Below the pieces are notes generated by a model. That model ran no database searches and was not told the DNA's origin. It worked only from the letters and a program-made list of their open reading frames with translations. 64,000 nt of DNA from the NCBI GenBank assembly GCA_022539475.1, contig VCMS01000020.1, positions 186,001 to 250,000 on the forward strand, read 5' to 3'. A program made the position numbers and the translations under genes. The DNA comes from Gracilaria domingensis. Taxonomy: Eukaryota > Rhodophyta > Florideophyceae > Gracilariales > Gracilariaceae. The stretch's first letter is position 1, and the number at the start of each line of letters is the position of its first letter. This document shows, piece by piece, positions 10,524 through 22,410 of the stretch.

Positions 10524-12158
10524 TTGTCACTTCTTGTCCTCCTAGCTCATTTGTCTGCCACTCTCCCTGCTTTTGTTGCGTCAATATCCGGCGCAATTCA
10601 GAAGTCCCCTCCTGACTGCCGATCTCTTATAACTGAACTCGTCGTTGACAACACAATGGCAAACCCTCCCTCTCACTCTCTTCCCCTTCCCTCATCTTCT
10701 TCAACTCAACCACACTCTTCATTAGCCGCACCATCCAACGCCCCCGCTCAAAGCTCCCTCATCGCCCATCTAGCACCTCCACCACCTTCCGTTCCCATTG
10801 CTCCCGCCCCCTCTCACATCGCATCACCAAGCCCTCTCCCTCGTCACTCGACGTTTTCTTCCCAAGCCGTTCCCATCTTGGAAGCCCCTCCCAGCTTTTC
10901 TTCACCCTCTGTACCTACCTTTGGCAATCTTCGCTCTCACGCTTCTGTCTTCTATAGGACAAGCCTCTCCAACTCTCAGTTGCTACAGATATCACAAAGC
11001 GCCCCTCCCCATCTTCACACAAGCCTTGGTCCTTTCCCCACCAAACAGCAACTGCTGAATGACGTTCTGCGCTTAAGGGATATCGAATTTACGTCTTCAT
11101 CGCCTCAGCCTACCGATGAAGAAAATCACAGCACCCTCATGAAGGTGACACCTCCCGAAGTCATGGAAATGGCTCGCGAAAACCCGCAACATCTGAAGAA
11201 GCTCATGGAGTCTGCCTTGAAGGTAGATCAATCTCTGACCCCACGAACAATTCCAGAAAGCAATCCATTTGAGGGAGCCTCAATCGTCTTGACCTGGCTT
11301 CTCTCAACCTCCAACCAACTACGACAAGCTTCAGTTCCGACCACAAATCAATTTTCTCGCTCAGCCCCAACTGACCCACCTCATCCTGCTTCAGTAGCAA
11401 CTCCCACACGGGGTCGCGCACTCTTTTCCTTGGCAGTTCCGAACCCCCAACCCGCTGTAAACATTCACGATTCGGATGATTCAGATGACGATAATGACCA
11501 GCCACAGACCAAAAAGCTCAAGCAAGTCATAGACCCCCAGATATTCTCGTTCGGAGTAAGCCACGCTCACAAAAATGCACTTTCCCACTATCCGAGAAAG
11601 GGCTTAAGCTCCACCAGCCTCAAGGTGGAGCAGCTAATCGGACCATCCATCTTCTCCATTCTCACCTCCCTGGGAAGCGACATTCCAACATTCCTGCAGC
11701 ATCATTTCAAACATTGGAGACGTTCAGCGCTAGGGTAACCAACGCCCTCATAAATGGAGGCTGTCACACTCGGACGCATGATCCATCTGGAAATGCTCAT
11801 TCAAGAATCTCCGAAGCAAGCTCTAGAACAGAGACCATCCCTGGAACTCGCACTTCGCCGTCTGTACGCAATTCTACGTGTAGAGGAGGCTCTCTCCGCA
11901 GGACTTCATACCAAGAAGCGCGATGCATGGGACGAAGTGACCCATCTCATGGAAACCATTCCTCAAGGAACTGTCAGATCGGAGGACCTGGAAAAAGTCG
12001 TAACGAAGAACATATCGCTGCAAAAGAAGCGTTTACTGGCGATCAAGACCATTCAGGAAGCCAGGTCAAAACGCCGAAACAACTTCAGGAAGCCTTCTCG
12101 TTCAGACAATCAGAACGACCAGGCACAGAAGGACAAAGGCCGTCCCCCTCGCAAGTAA
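10524..12158 (+). pseudogene. Gag-like protein of a second YR retroelement
   Basis: One frame from 10524 to 12158 is broken only by TAA at 11736 and 11751. Residues on both sides align one-for-one with the first element's gag around W-[KR]-R. A Pro/Ser-rich N-terminus (best ATG 10656) is followed by the LTPRT and QLIGPSIF blocks, an acidic DDSDDDND patch and a basic C-terminal tail. It retains about 40 residues that the first element's gag has lost, so it is the better reference for this family. Confidence 0.7.
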
Positions 12159-12790
12159 TTACTGTCCAGACATTCTCGCCTTTTTTTCCCATTTCCACTC
12201 CTCGCATTGTTCGACTACCTTGCGCCCTATCTCCTGCGATCTTTGAAGCCCTCAACAACCTCTACTTTGGTCCCAACCCATCAAGTAGAAATTTTAAGCG
12301 AGCATTCCGCACCACCCTTTCCCACAAATGCGCCCAGAAGCACATACAGAACCGTGTTTTCTCCTTTCTATCTAGCTCAAACCTGCTTGACGATCAAGAA
12401 AGTGCAAACCAGCATATTCTATGCATCCAAAAAGCTTCCCCTCCCGCGCCAATCTTCGAGCACATTTACAAGGACCCTTCCCAGGTTTTCTCCCGTGGAC
12501 TCTTCAAACGCATAATTCCATCCCGCCTCGCATTGCCACCTCCTCGAGAGCCACCGAGTCCAAAGGACTCTCACCACTGGATGTCTCGGATACCTGATGA
12601 CATCCGAACCCTCTTTCTTGGAAGTACGCAGTCAAGACTGCAGGACATATTGCAATCTGTCCTTTTTGAAGAAACAGATTCCTTCAGAATTCGACGACGT
12701 ATGCCGAAACCACGCATCCACGCAAGCCAAACCCAGTACCTTGATACTCTGCAAAGAATGCAAAACTCTGGAATGCTAACGTGGTCAATT
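12080..12790 (+). pseudogene. Truncated N-terminal RT region of the second YR retroelement
   Basis: In the next frame, overlapping the end of gag, is a stretch homologous to 5560-5830 of the first element: an HHWMSRIP segment, then NSGMLTWSIV matching DSGMLRWSVV. Similarity stops abruptly at about 12790, before the catalytic RT motifs, where Copia-related sequence begins. The gag/RT overlap suggests frameshifted expression in the intact ancestor. Confidence 0.65.
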
Positions 12791-12799
12791 GTAGTCTAT

Positions 12800-13025
12800 C
12801 ATTCTATGGACGTATCTAGAGGTAGCTCTAAGTATTATAAAAGAGCAAAGCAGACTTCGAGCTCATCACAATGGAGACCTCGATTGTGAGTCTTGTCAAC
12901 TCAAAACAAATCTTAAAAGGTTATGGGCTTGTACACGCTACGTGCGCTACAGTATCAATAACTCAATCCCATATATCCATCGAAATTGAATACAAATTCT
13001 TACAATCACTGTTCAAAAAGTCATC
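12800..13025 (+). other. Probable LTR/leader remnant of a Copia element
   Basis: AT-rich sequence with a TATTATAAAAG box (about 12832-12842) directly ahead of the Copia gag ATG at 13026. It is presumably the end of a 5' LTR plus leader. The LTR start and primer site could not be fixed because no second copy is present. Confidence 0.35.
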
Positions 13026-14020
13026 ATGACGGAAGCAGAAAAGATAAGAATCGACCCTCTCAAGGAAGGTCAAGACTATGCAATTTGGAAAATAAGAGTC
13101 GAAGCCGCATGCAATTCAAAGGGAATCGGTAAAGTGTTGGAAAACGAATTCTGTCCTACCGAAGACGATGATGCTAAAGCGAGGTTTTTAGCAGCACAAA
13201 AGAAAGCCTCCGAAATTATAGTTACAGCACTTTCGAATGAAGCCTTGCGGCAATGAAGCCTTGCGTGTGGTACGCAGTGATATTCATAATCCGTTTATAA
13301 TGCTCCAGAAATTGGGATAAAGATATGACTGAAAGACCACAGCATCCAGAATAGCAAAAATGACCGAGCTAATCGTATTACGATATGCGAGCACTAAACA
13401 AGATATGGGAAAGCATATAGACAAGATGAAAGGAATTTTAGAAAAGCTCGAAGCTATGGACACAAAGATTCCGAAGGAATTGGCGATTGCAATTCTGATC
13501 TCGTCCATAGACGCAAGTGAGCTGATCCCTATCACCGCCGCGCTAAAGAAGTTAACTGATGATAATGCTACATGGGATACAGTCGCCGCCAGATTGATCG
13601 AAGAACAGCAGTCAGTGAAAGCCAAGCACAAACGTTTTGAACGCCCTCATACGGCAAAAGCATTCTGTTACATTTGTAACAAGACAGGCCACACTACAGA
13701 CAAGTGCTGGCTCAACCCAATGAATCCTGATAACAGGATAAAATCAACGAAGGAAAAGGATAAAAATGAGGAAAATACCGAACGCAGTAGACTTGAAAAC
13801 AATTCAGCTCACGGAAAGAAGAGGGCCGAAAATAAAATTCGGGCTGCACCAGCGCGAGTCATGACTATGAAAGTCCAGGAAGATCGGATGATCTTAGACT
13901 CTGGAACAACCTCGCATATGACACCATTTGAAAATTCACTACACAACGTGGAATCTTGCATGGTCCCCATAGCGTTAGGCGATGATTCGGTTGTTCACGC
14001 AACAGAGCGAGGAACTAAAA
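13026..14020 (+). pseudogene. Copia-type gag and protease fragment
   Basis: Gag begins at ATG 13026 with a Copia-style N-terminus (G-x-DYAIWKIR). A 16-bp tandem duplication at 13236-13267 shifts the frame; from about 13360 the reading continues with a CX2CX4HX4C zinc knuckle (CYICNKTGHTTDKC) and then the protease active site LDSGTTSHM. Coding similarity ends at about 14020, shortly after the protease core, and a different element follows. Integrase, RT and the 3' LTR are missing, so this is a truncated relic. Confidence 0.75.
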
Positions 14021-14209
14021 TGACCCCCGAGACTTCAACCGAAGGCGCTGAGGTCTGGGAGCATACTCAGACAGGACTTCCGAGGTCTTTCATGCCTGCT
14101 CTCTGAGTTTTCTGCGTAGACTACCGAGTCTGCATCTCTGCGTTGGTATTCAATCTTGGCCAACAAAGCGCTTTGCCTCTAAAGAGGATCAAGGGAATTC
14201 CAGCGCAAG

Positions 14210-17200
14210 ATGTCTTCGTACGGCTTAGTCAACACCATACAAGCACCCACGCTCGAAGGAGCAACTCAACCAGAGCTGCTCAAGTTCGAAGTCGAATTTG
14301 CTGCGCACTGCGAACGTGTTCAGGATGTGAACTCCGGACGCCTTGCGAGTCAGAGGATCAAAGCAGCGACTATCCGACAGTGCATGAAGCCTCGTTTGTT
14401 GCAAAGCTTGTGCATCCTGGGACGAATCGAAAACGCGTCATCAGTTGAACAGGCAACAGACGATGCAGTTCAAGCTTGGTTCGATTCCCGTTTGGCATCT
14501 ACGATATGTGATCTCAGCGACCGTGTAAAAGAAGCACTGTCGACAGTCAAGTTCAAGTCCTCCCCAAGACACCCATCCGGTGCGACAGAGAACCTTGTTT
14601 TCGACACCATCGCTGCTCTCGACGAGTACAACGCCTCTAGTATCATCAACGATGGCGACCAATGTAAGGAACTCATCGTCAAGCTAGCGCGAAAGCTTGA
14701 ACCTCCTGAGTTGAAACAGATTGTAATGGACCAAATTCGACTGTGGAAAAAGGAACAAAAGGGTGACCTAAAGTTCTTTACCAACACGATATCAACTCTT
14801 GCAGCACAGGTTCATATCGTGCAGTGCGCGTCGCAAAAGCTGAAGCGAAAACACGGACACTCTCGCGACACAGGCAAGCAGAACACCCGGTCAGGAGAGC
14901 CTGAATCCAAACGAGCGCGTAGGGGATCCCGCTCTGCGAACAAGGTAGTAGAAAAACCGCGGCAGAACGCAGAGACGGCAGCCGACAAGTTTAATGCCGG
15001 TAAGTGGGACAAGCCTTGTTTGAATTCTAAAGCGTGCTCAGGAATGCACCCAATCAGCAAATGCCCGGTAACCTCTAAGGAGAAGAGGAAGGAGCTTCTG
15101 GACGAACATTTCGGAAATAAGAAGGGGAACAGCAATAGCGCGAAGGTGTCCGCACTACGGTCCGACCCGGTATCTTCGCCGAACGCAGAGGAAGGGCGAT
15201 ACAGAATCTGTCTGAACGAAATAGAGACAGTGGCTCTCGGTGACTCCGGCGCTGACTACTCCACCATCCCAGCAAGCCTCTTCGAAACCATCACCAAAAG
15301 GTACCCTGGCACTGTAGCGGAACGTCTGGAGATACCAATGACCCTCGACACGGCACGAAAGCGTGACGAAGATCTTCCCGCTCCGACTGCTTCAAGAAGA
15401 GTACAACTCGATCTAACTATTCTATTGCCACAGACCGGCCTTCCCGTACGAGTCAGGGGCGTACAGTTCCTCATTGCAGACACCGATATGCCAGAAACAC
15501 TTCTTGGAAGACCTCTCCTGAAAGCGATGGGATTCGATTTCGACGAACACTTACACCGTATAGCTTCAGCAATCAACGGCAAGTCGGAAGAAGAACTGAA
15601 GCATCGCAGCTGTAAACTTTCATCCACCAGCTACCAAGGCCTGAAGTACACCGACACTGACGATGACCCCATCGAACTGCCCGAGTGCTTACAAGCTGGC
15701 TTCGGAATCGATGCGAAGGAAGACATCGAGGAGGCGATAACTCACGCAGTGGATGATTCTCGGAGTCGAGGTATGTCAGAAAATGGAGTTAAGAAGCTTC
15801 GAATTCTATTGGAAGAGAACAGGAGCTGTTTCGGAATCAAGCTTGGACCACAACCACCAGCTGACGTCCGACCCCTTTCGATCAAGCTCAGGCCCGATGC
15901 GAAACCATACCGTACCGCCCAACGCCTCTACTCACCAGCACAGAGAGTTTTCATCGGCCACACCATCCAGCAACTCGAAAAGATTGGCGCGGTCTACAAG
16001 AACGACCAAGCAAGATGGGCCTGCCCCGCCCTAGCCGTTCCCAAACCTGGAACTGACAAACTGCGTTTCGCAGTGGACCTTCGTGGCACAAATGCCAGAA
16101 CTATTCCCCTCCAGTCCGCGATGCCTCATCTAGAATCCATGCTTCAGGACTGCGCAGGAAGCAAATGCTACGCGAACATCGACTTCACGCACGGGTACTG
16201 GCAAATACCTCTGGACGAGACATCACAGGAAGTAATGTCTATCCAAAAGCCTTTCGGAATTTACTCCCTAACCAGGACTCTGCAGGGTGGCACCGACTCA
16301 GGAAACCACTTCCAGGCCGTCACAAGGGAAAAGTTCGAAGGCAAAGTGCAGCGTATGCTACAATGGATGGACGACTTCCTTCTTCACGCAGTGGATGAAG
16401 AACAGCTGTTGAAGGAATTGAACGCCTTTTTCGGAATCTGCAAAGAAGTAGGATTCAAAGTGAACCCGAAGAAGTCTTGTTTCTTTACCAGGGAAGTAAA
16501 GTTTTGCGGGAGGATAATATCCGAGGATGGAATACGATTCGATCCTAGGAATTTTGAAGCCTTACTGGCTATGAAGGCGCCTCGCACGGGAGACCAGTTG
16601 CAGCATCTGCTGTGCGCCACCAACTGGATGAGAACATCCATCCCAGATTATGCACGTCTGATAGAACCGCTTCATCGCCTTTTGGAAGAGTCGTGCAAGA
16701 CGGCTGGAAAGCGGACAAAGAAAGCTCTGAAGAAAGTGCACCTGAAGTGGACGGAGGAACACAACGAAGTATTTGAACAAGTCAAAGCGCAGCTAGCCTC
16801 AGCTACGAAGCTTGCACTCCCAAAGGAAGGGCACAGGCTTTGTCTGTTCATGGACGCGTCTGAAACACACTGGTCCGCCGTACTGACCCAGACACCCGAA
16901 ATCTCAGCGCACAAAGCACTGGAAGACCAGCCACATGAACCACTGTGTTTCCTCTCAGGGTCTTTCAGCGGGCCATCTAAACGATGGAGCACCGCCGAAA
17001 AGGAGGGATTCGCGATAGTCGAAGCTATGTGCAGGCTCAACTACCTCACAATCGGGCGAACGATTTCTATATACACCGACCACGTTAACCTCGTATACAT
17101 ATACGACCCATATGGCCGAAACCCGAGCATCGCACGTCACATCGCTCAGAAACTCACGCGATGGGCTCTGAAGCTGAATGGATTTAGATTCGTTATCGAA

Positions 17201-17803
17201 CACGTCTCCGGCGAACGAAAAGCATGGGCAGATATGCTTACAAGATGGGCAGTTCAATCTACCAACGAGGTAATACCGGCCAACGTCGGTCGCATTCGAG
17301 TGTTGATGTCCGCTCCAATCAACCCAGGAGTGAGCGAGGAATACGACTGGCCTTCGATGAAGGACATCAAACAGTCCCAGCACGACAGCAATTCAATTCC
17401 TCCGAAGCGGTGCACTAAGACCGGGGATATAACTCGAATGCCAACAGGACAAGTGTGGATACCCGACGAAGATGAACGGCTCCAGCTACGAATACTGATC
17501 GCGGCCCACACCGGAAAGGGAGGACACAGAGCAACGGACCCAACATTCGAAACAGTCGCCGCCCACTTTTGGTGGAAAGATCTTCGAAAGAAGACCGACG
17601 AATTTACAAGCTCTTGTTTCCACTGCATCGCCACCGAACCCGGGAAGGTAGTCCCCAGGCCTCCTGGACACGCTCTTCACGCAACCATTTCGAACGAGCT
17701 GCTGCATTTTGACTACTGCTACATGCACAAGGGAGAAAAAGGAAAGCTGTACACTCTCATCATCAAAGATGATCTCTCTGGTTACGCAAAATGCGCCGTG
17801 TGA
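14210..17803 (+). CDS. Ty3/Gypsy-like gag-pol polyprotein, truncated in integrase
   Basis: An uninterrupted 1197-codon frame. In order: gag (residues about 1-260); a Cys/His cluster (C-x5-C-x3-H-x4-C, about 270-285); protease with GDSGADYS (about 345); RT with the catalytic motif LQWMDDFLL (about 716), an uncommon W in YxDD; RNase H beginning FMDASETHW (about 880); and the integrase HHCC zinc finger (about 1100-1145). The integrase core starts with its first Asp in IIKDDLSGY and stops at 17803 before the second Asp. No flanking LTR pair is visible, so this is an intact-looking 5' part of an element cut by deletion or rearrangement. gag and pol are fused in one frame. Confidence 0.85.
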   Translation: MSSYGLVNTIQAPTLEGATQPELLKFEVEFAAHCERVQDVNSGRLASQRIKAATIRQCMKPRLLQSLCILGRIENASSVEQATDDAVQAWFDSRLASTICDLSDRVKEALSTVKFKSSPRHPSGATENLVFDTIAALDEYNASSIINDGDQCKELIVKLARKLEPPELKQIVMDQIRLWKKEQKGDLKFFTNTISTLAAQVHIVQCASQKLKRKHGHSRDTGKQNTRSGEPESKRARRGSRSANKVVEKPRQNAETAADKFNAGKWDKPCLNSKACSGMHPISKCPVTSKEKRKELLDEHFGNKKGNSNSAKVSALRSDPVSSPNAEEGRYRICLNEIETVALGDSGADYSTIPASLFETITKRYPGTVAERLEIPMTLDTARKRDEDLPAPTASRRVQLDLTILLPQTGLPVRVRGVQFLIADTDMPETLLGRPLLKAMGFDFDEHLHRIASAINGKSEEELKHRSCKLSSTSYQGLKYTDTDDDPIELPECLQAGFGIDAKEDIEEAITHAVDDSRSRGMSENGVKKLRILLEENRSCFGIKLGPQPPADVRPLSIKLRPDAKPYRTAQRLYSPAQRVFIGHTIQQLEKIGAVYKNDQARWACPALAVPKPGTDKLRFAVDLRGTNARTIPLQSAMPHLESMLQDCAGSKCYANIDFTHGYWQIPLDETSQEVMSIQKPFGIYSLTRTLQGGTDSGNHFQAVTREKFEGKVQRMLQWMDDFLLHAVDEEQLLKELNAFFGICKEVGFKVNPKKSCFFTREVKFCGRIISEDGIRFDPRNFEALLAMKAPRTGDQLQHLLCATNWMRTSIPDYARLIEPLHRLLEESCKTAGKRTKKALKKVHLKWTEEHNEVFEQVKAQLASATKLALPKEGHRLCLFMDASETHWSAVLTQTPEISAHKALEDQPHEPLCFLSGSFSGPSKRWSTAEKEGFAIVEAMCRLNYLTIGRTISIYTDHVNLVYIYDPYGRNPSIARHIAQKLTRWALKLNGFRFVIEHVSGERKAWADMLTRWAVQSTNEVIPANVGRIRVLMSAPINPGVSEEYDWPSMKDIKQSQHDSNSIPPKRCTKTGDITRMPTGQVWIPDEDERLQLRILIAAHTGKGGHRATDPTFETVAAHFWWKDLRKKTDEFTSSCFHCIATEPGKVVPRPPGHALHATISNELLHFDYCYMHKGEKGKLYTLIIKDDLSGYAKCAV

Positions 17804-18720
17804 CACGGCCCATTTTTTGGGACAAAAGCTCATCGTCTGCTACATTTTAGGAAACAAAATGATAGATTTTAAAACTAAACGACGAAAACGAAAAGTCTAC
17901 CAAAAATGATTTAATGCGCCAAAAACAGATACTTAGCTAGTTTTCTTACAATTTTCAGCTCAGATAAAATCAAATCTATTTATAGAAAGGATAGTGGCGC
18001 CAACAATAAGAGCTTTGGGATAAAACGAGAGCAACTAGCCGCAACCACTCGTGTCCACCGGTTAGTGAGGCAAGGTTCTGATTGTCATGTTAGCCTTCAT
18101 TTTGTCATCTATGCGATATCAGAATAATTGCACGGTCTCAATTCTGTTCATGACAAACATGCATGCATTGTATGCGTGTTGGAAAAAACACTAATGTTTT
18201 TGGAGCAAGAACATTTTTTAAGACCTTTTTTATTGGCTTTGTAGAGTCAACATTTGGAGAACTGCCACCAAAACAACATTTGTTTATGTCTACTCCGCTA
18301 AACCTAAGAAGACAATCCACCTGGCAGTCTAAATGCCAATAGTTTTCGTTGCGGTTTAATCATTGTCTTAGCTTAGGTCTATCTGAAGATACTTAAGCTT
18401 TCAGTGCTGAAAAGGTTACGTTGTAGTTGTTACACTGCTCCTCTTCCAAAAGCCCATCCTGTTTGCGTCAGGCCCGTATCGGTGACTGACTGACTACGGC
18501 GCTTTTTTCACTGACTTTGACTGACTGACTCCAGTAGTTCGGCCGTAGTCAAATATTGTAGTCACCGTTGTCTACAGCAGCAATTGAACGGCTCCATAGC
18601 AGCTCAATGTGACTTTGGATGATCTCTGAGAGATATTAAGTAGATATATTTGACCGCACACAGTAGTAATTAACATCTCAGCAGTTTTGACTTCTATGTC
18701 CTGTCTAATCTTCCTACAAA
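17804..18720. repeat. Noncoding region with a GACTGACT inverted repeat
   Basis: AT-rich sequence with no credible gene. At 18479-18568 there are clustered GACTGACT motifs flanked by facing CGGTGACT/AGTCACCG and GACTACGGC/GCCGTAGTC arms, possibly a terminal or foldback structure of the hAT relic downstream. The junction at 17804 is the broken end of the Gypsy-like polyprotein. Confidence 0.4.
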
Positions 18721-18869
18721 TCATTCGTTCATTTGTTGTTTTTGAAAGGGAAGCTGTCAAACTAGACAGTTCATTGATGACTCACAGTCATAAACTGAAG
18801 GTGATATTCAGTTTGTTGCAGAAAGAACGTTGCAAATCGTTGAAGAACAATATATAGAAAGAGCCGAGC

Positions 18870-19052
18870 ATGACTCTGCGGTTTTGGAGACGCACTAACA
18901 AACTGCCACGGTGGATAAGCCTCGTTCCATTTAATATAATTGCGCAAGTAGCTCTATCCGCTCAGGCTTACTCTGCTCCAGCTGAAAGACGTTTCAGTGA
19001 CCTTGCCCGCATTGAGGGCAATTGGAGACAGTCTCTTCCTTCGGAGACTTAG
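18870..19052 (+). pseudogene. hAT-family transposase C-terminal relic
   Basis: The translated segment includes YSAPAERRFSDLARIEGNWR. This fits the hAT dimerisation signature (S-x-P/A-x-ER-x-FS...R-x-x-L) at the C-terminus of hAT transposases. The preceding sequence back to about 18725 gives weak continuing similarity with frame breaks. Only the last about 60 residues are readable and the DDE catalytic region is absent, so it is a dead fragment. Confidence 0.6.
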
Positions 19053-21179
19053 AAATCACGGAAAGCATTAAAGCATTTATCCATTAAGAGCCACATAGAA
19101 ACCAACATGAAGAAAACAGTGTACTGCAATTTGGAGCCTCCGCGTTGCAAAAAACAGCGACAAAAGTAGCATGGAAGATGATAGAAAACTCTTAGGCACC
19201 TACTTCTTAAGCTCTCTAGTAAACGTTCACGCGTATGTCTTGTGACTATATTTTGACTACTTTCAAGATGACTACCGCCAAAAGTGCTTGACTTCTTGAC
19301 TTCAACATGTATCAGAAACGTAGTCACGAATACGCCCCTGGTTTGCGTGGAAGAAAAGTAAAGACATCGTGGAGCAAGCGAATGAGCAAGTTCAACATGT
19401 AAGCGGCAAGTGCATTGCAACGCGCCCTCGCGGTGGCCAATCGTTGCTGCATGCTGTCCACTGCATGGTGTCCGCTGCCACGTAGAAAACTCATACAGCA
19501 CTGTGTGGCCCTTCATGCTTACTGTAGAGGCGGATTTGAGGCTCACCAATATGTGATGAGGGAGGCGGAACGTAAGCTGCGCGTTTGCATTCCATGCAAA
19601 CGCAGCACTAGGGTTTTCTGTGTTTGTCTATTTTCCAAACGCTCATGCGTCTGCGACAGTAAGATATTGGTTCTACTTGCGATATCGGCACCCTAACGCT
19701 CCTGGCGCAAGCATAATGATGGTCTTTCCGTTCCGCGCCGTCGCCTAGCACGGCGATATTATGTACTCTGTCTTCGGCCCCCTTCGCTGCCATCAATGGT
19801 CTATTCTGTACCGCCTGTCACAATCAATTTCCTCCGTCGATCCTTCGCGCTATAGAAAGCGACGCTCCCCCGCGCCACTGCAAGTGAGTGGGAAGGTCTG
19901 GCTGGCCCCGACCTCTCGTCGCGTCATTACTCGCCGCCACGCGCCAAACTCACATACCTGCTGTTACTGCACCATAATACTGTTGTTTCTTGCTGTCAAA
20001 TCTGATGCTGCTACTGCTAAGCTGGCATCACCAGAATTGTCAACACTCGCGTACCGTACGGACTGGCGCTGCCTATCGTAGGCGTGACGTCTTGCATATG
20101 AGACTGTGGCAGGCAGCCTGTAAGTGATGCGAGAGCTAGAGCTGCTATGCTGTCATTCCTACACCATCATCATCGCATATGAGACAAAATTTAAACCATG
20201 ATCCCTCGTCAATTATCATCATCACGTTTGCCGTTGCACAAACGATATCATCGTCATGAGACAGAAATTCTGCAAGGTATTGACGTATGCGCCCCTAGTT
20301 CATGTTTTTGGGACGCAAATGCCTCTACTTCGAGACGGAACATTCCACCGCAACTACCCTCCAATCTCGTGTCACGATCAACATGTGACCGCCCAATTAG
20401 AATAGTATGCTCTATTGTCTTCCTGGCTTAGGGATTTCGCAACTAGATGGTTTGTCTGCCATCACTATTTGGAATGGAACGTCGTGTCCAATATTCGTGT
20501 ATAACTGGACGAATGATGACATATCAAATTGAATGCTGGAAGCTCCTACAGCTTGTGGCTGTCTATATAGACCATCATGTTCTCGTTCTCGCCGCCATCT
20601 CGACTCAGTCAGACCACCTACATTACTCTTCCCCGGGCTCCAGTCCCTCGTGAATCCCATCTCTTCCCCCTTGGCATCCCCATCTTCCTTCAGCACAGCT
20701 CGTGCCTCCCTGCCGCCAACAGTTTCTTCTCTTTTCATTCCTTTCTCCTCGAGTGGCTTGGTCTCCCATACCGACACTTTTAGCTCCCACGGTGCTGCCT
20801 TGCGATGGGGCTTGTGATGCACTGTTTCGAGACTTATCGTTGTTACCCTCCAGTTTCGTTGTTGATGATTACATCCTTGTTTGTCTATTCTGGTCGTTTG
20901 TTTTGCTGATCTGTTTATTGTTCTAGCATCGTATTTGGTTTGCTTCAGTTACTTGTGTTGTTCCTGGCCTCTGTCTATGTGGGAAATCCGCACTGCATAC
21001 CAGGTCGTGCTTCTGCTTCTGACCATCGTCGTCGCTTCAGTGTTTATGTAACAGTGCCCTCAGAGTGGGCTTTTGTTTCGTCATCACTTGGATTAGCACC
21101 GCGTATGTGATCGAGAGAGTGGCCGTACGTGTTGGTGCCAATTCAATCGTCTTTAAAGTTGTTGGAGCTCATTGCTTAG
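19053..21179. other. Noncoding region, left flank of the nested LTR element
   Basis: No recognisable gene. Short frames in both strands have biased, non-protein-like composition. A CTATATAGA box at about 20567 followed by a pyrimidine-rich leader looks like part of a retroelement LTR. The last five bases (21175-21179, CTTAG) are the left target-site duplication of the LTR retrotransposon that follows. Confidence 0.4.
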
Positions 21180-22160
21180 TGTAGAGCAAAACGTGCACGC
21201 CCGCTACACGGGGAAGGATTTCATAAACCCCTGGTAAGGATGATTCCGGGTACTCGGAAGGTATGAGTATTGGCCGACGGATGGGATACTTTTTGGCAGT
21301 ATTGAGGTATGGCACCCTGAGGGGTCGGCCATGACGTGGCGCAGATGAGTATTGGTCGTCTGTACGCGTGTGTAGGAATGGGTGTGTTCGCACATGTCTT
21401 GTTATGATTGTCGGATATTTTACTGGCCGCTGCCGCGGGTTGTCACGTGCACCACGTGTATGAACCTGCTTAGGTGTGAACTAGATTATTTAATTTAGTT
21501 TAACTAATTTATCGGTTACGATATAAGAGGTGACCTCCCGGTTACCACCTCCTTCAGTAAAGGGTAACCGAGTTCGGCTCTGAACCAAGTTCACCTGCGC
21601 GAAGTATACACCTCTCTCAGGAGGGTCACCGCGTACGGTACGGATTGGATTCATCCCTCGGGACCACTCAGGCAATACTGACCATTGTGGCCCTGCCTTC
21701 GGGCTTATTTATTCCGTGTCTTCGGACTTTCTGTTTCGTTTACTGTGCAGTTGAACTGCTTTTACCACAATTGGTAGCGTTTCCGTCTCTGTATAGAGTT
21801 GTGCCGCGTGGGCGTAATACACATCGTCGTCTTCCGGCGCCGGGTCTGTTGCCGCTTGCCGCACGTCCCGCCGCGGGATTGCTCTCTTTTCCTCTTTTGG
21901 TTTCCCTTCCTTTTACCCCTTTTACCTAGGGCTTACACCGCTCTACGGTACCTCCCTCCTCAACCATTCCGTCGCTTTTCGCCGGATTCCTGGATCGGGC
22001 CCGTTCACCCATCAACCTCCGTAGGTATATCCCGTACCACGGGCGGTCTTACACCCGCACTATCCGTGTTCGGAGAGCTCACCACTGAGTTCACCTCGTC
22101 TAGAGGGCAAGGACTCGAACGCCTTGAGAGACGATCCCATCGCTGGGGTTTTGCTCTACA
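21180..22160 (+). repeat. 5' LTR (981 bp)
   Basis: TG...CA ends with a 12-bp inverted terminal match. Two CACGTG palindromes (21444-21449, 21453-21458) lie upstream of a TATAAG box (about 21522), a plausible promoter arrangement. A pyrimidine-rich R/U5-like stretch follows. Confidence 0.88.
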
Positions 22161-22162
22161 AG

Positions 22163-22180
22163 TGGTCTCCCGACTTAGAA
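22163..22180 (+). promoter_or_regulatory. Primer-binding site
   Basis: TGGTCTCCCG starts two bases after the 5' LTR. It would pair with a tRNA ending CGGGAGACCA, an acceptor end I recall for eukaryotic tRNA-Tyr. The tRNA identity is from memory; the position and TGG start are seen directly. Confidence 0.65.
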
Positions 22181-22410
22181 CGGGCTGGATTCTTTCTTTC
22201 GTTCTCGTTCTTGTCGAGGAGTCTCACGATTAGTGATCAGTTGGTTTTTGGGAAGCTACTGTGAAACAGTGGACTCTCTAGAGTGTTTTATTTGTTGTTC
22301 GTTACTTACTCTTTGGAGTATCGAGACCTCTCGTTGTTAAGTTGATCTTACCGCAGTTCGGTATACCGTGGCCCGGTATGGCGCCACCTGCGCCGAACTC
22401 TTGAAACGGT

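Noticed and set aside
19049-19549. 166-codon minus-strand frame
   Set aside because: No recognisable motif, odd composition, and it lies next to a hAT relic; most likely chance.
20412-20926. Several overlapping frames of 60-136 codons
   Set aside because: Pyrimidine-rich leader-like sequence open in many frames on both strands; no conserved motif.
21645-22233. Plus-strand frames within the 5' LTR (also 47702-48194 in the 3' LTR)
   Set aside because: They lie in LTR sequence and differ between the two LTR copies; there is no evidence of protein coding.
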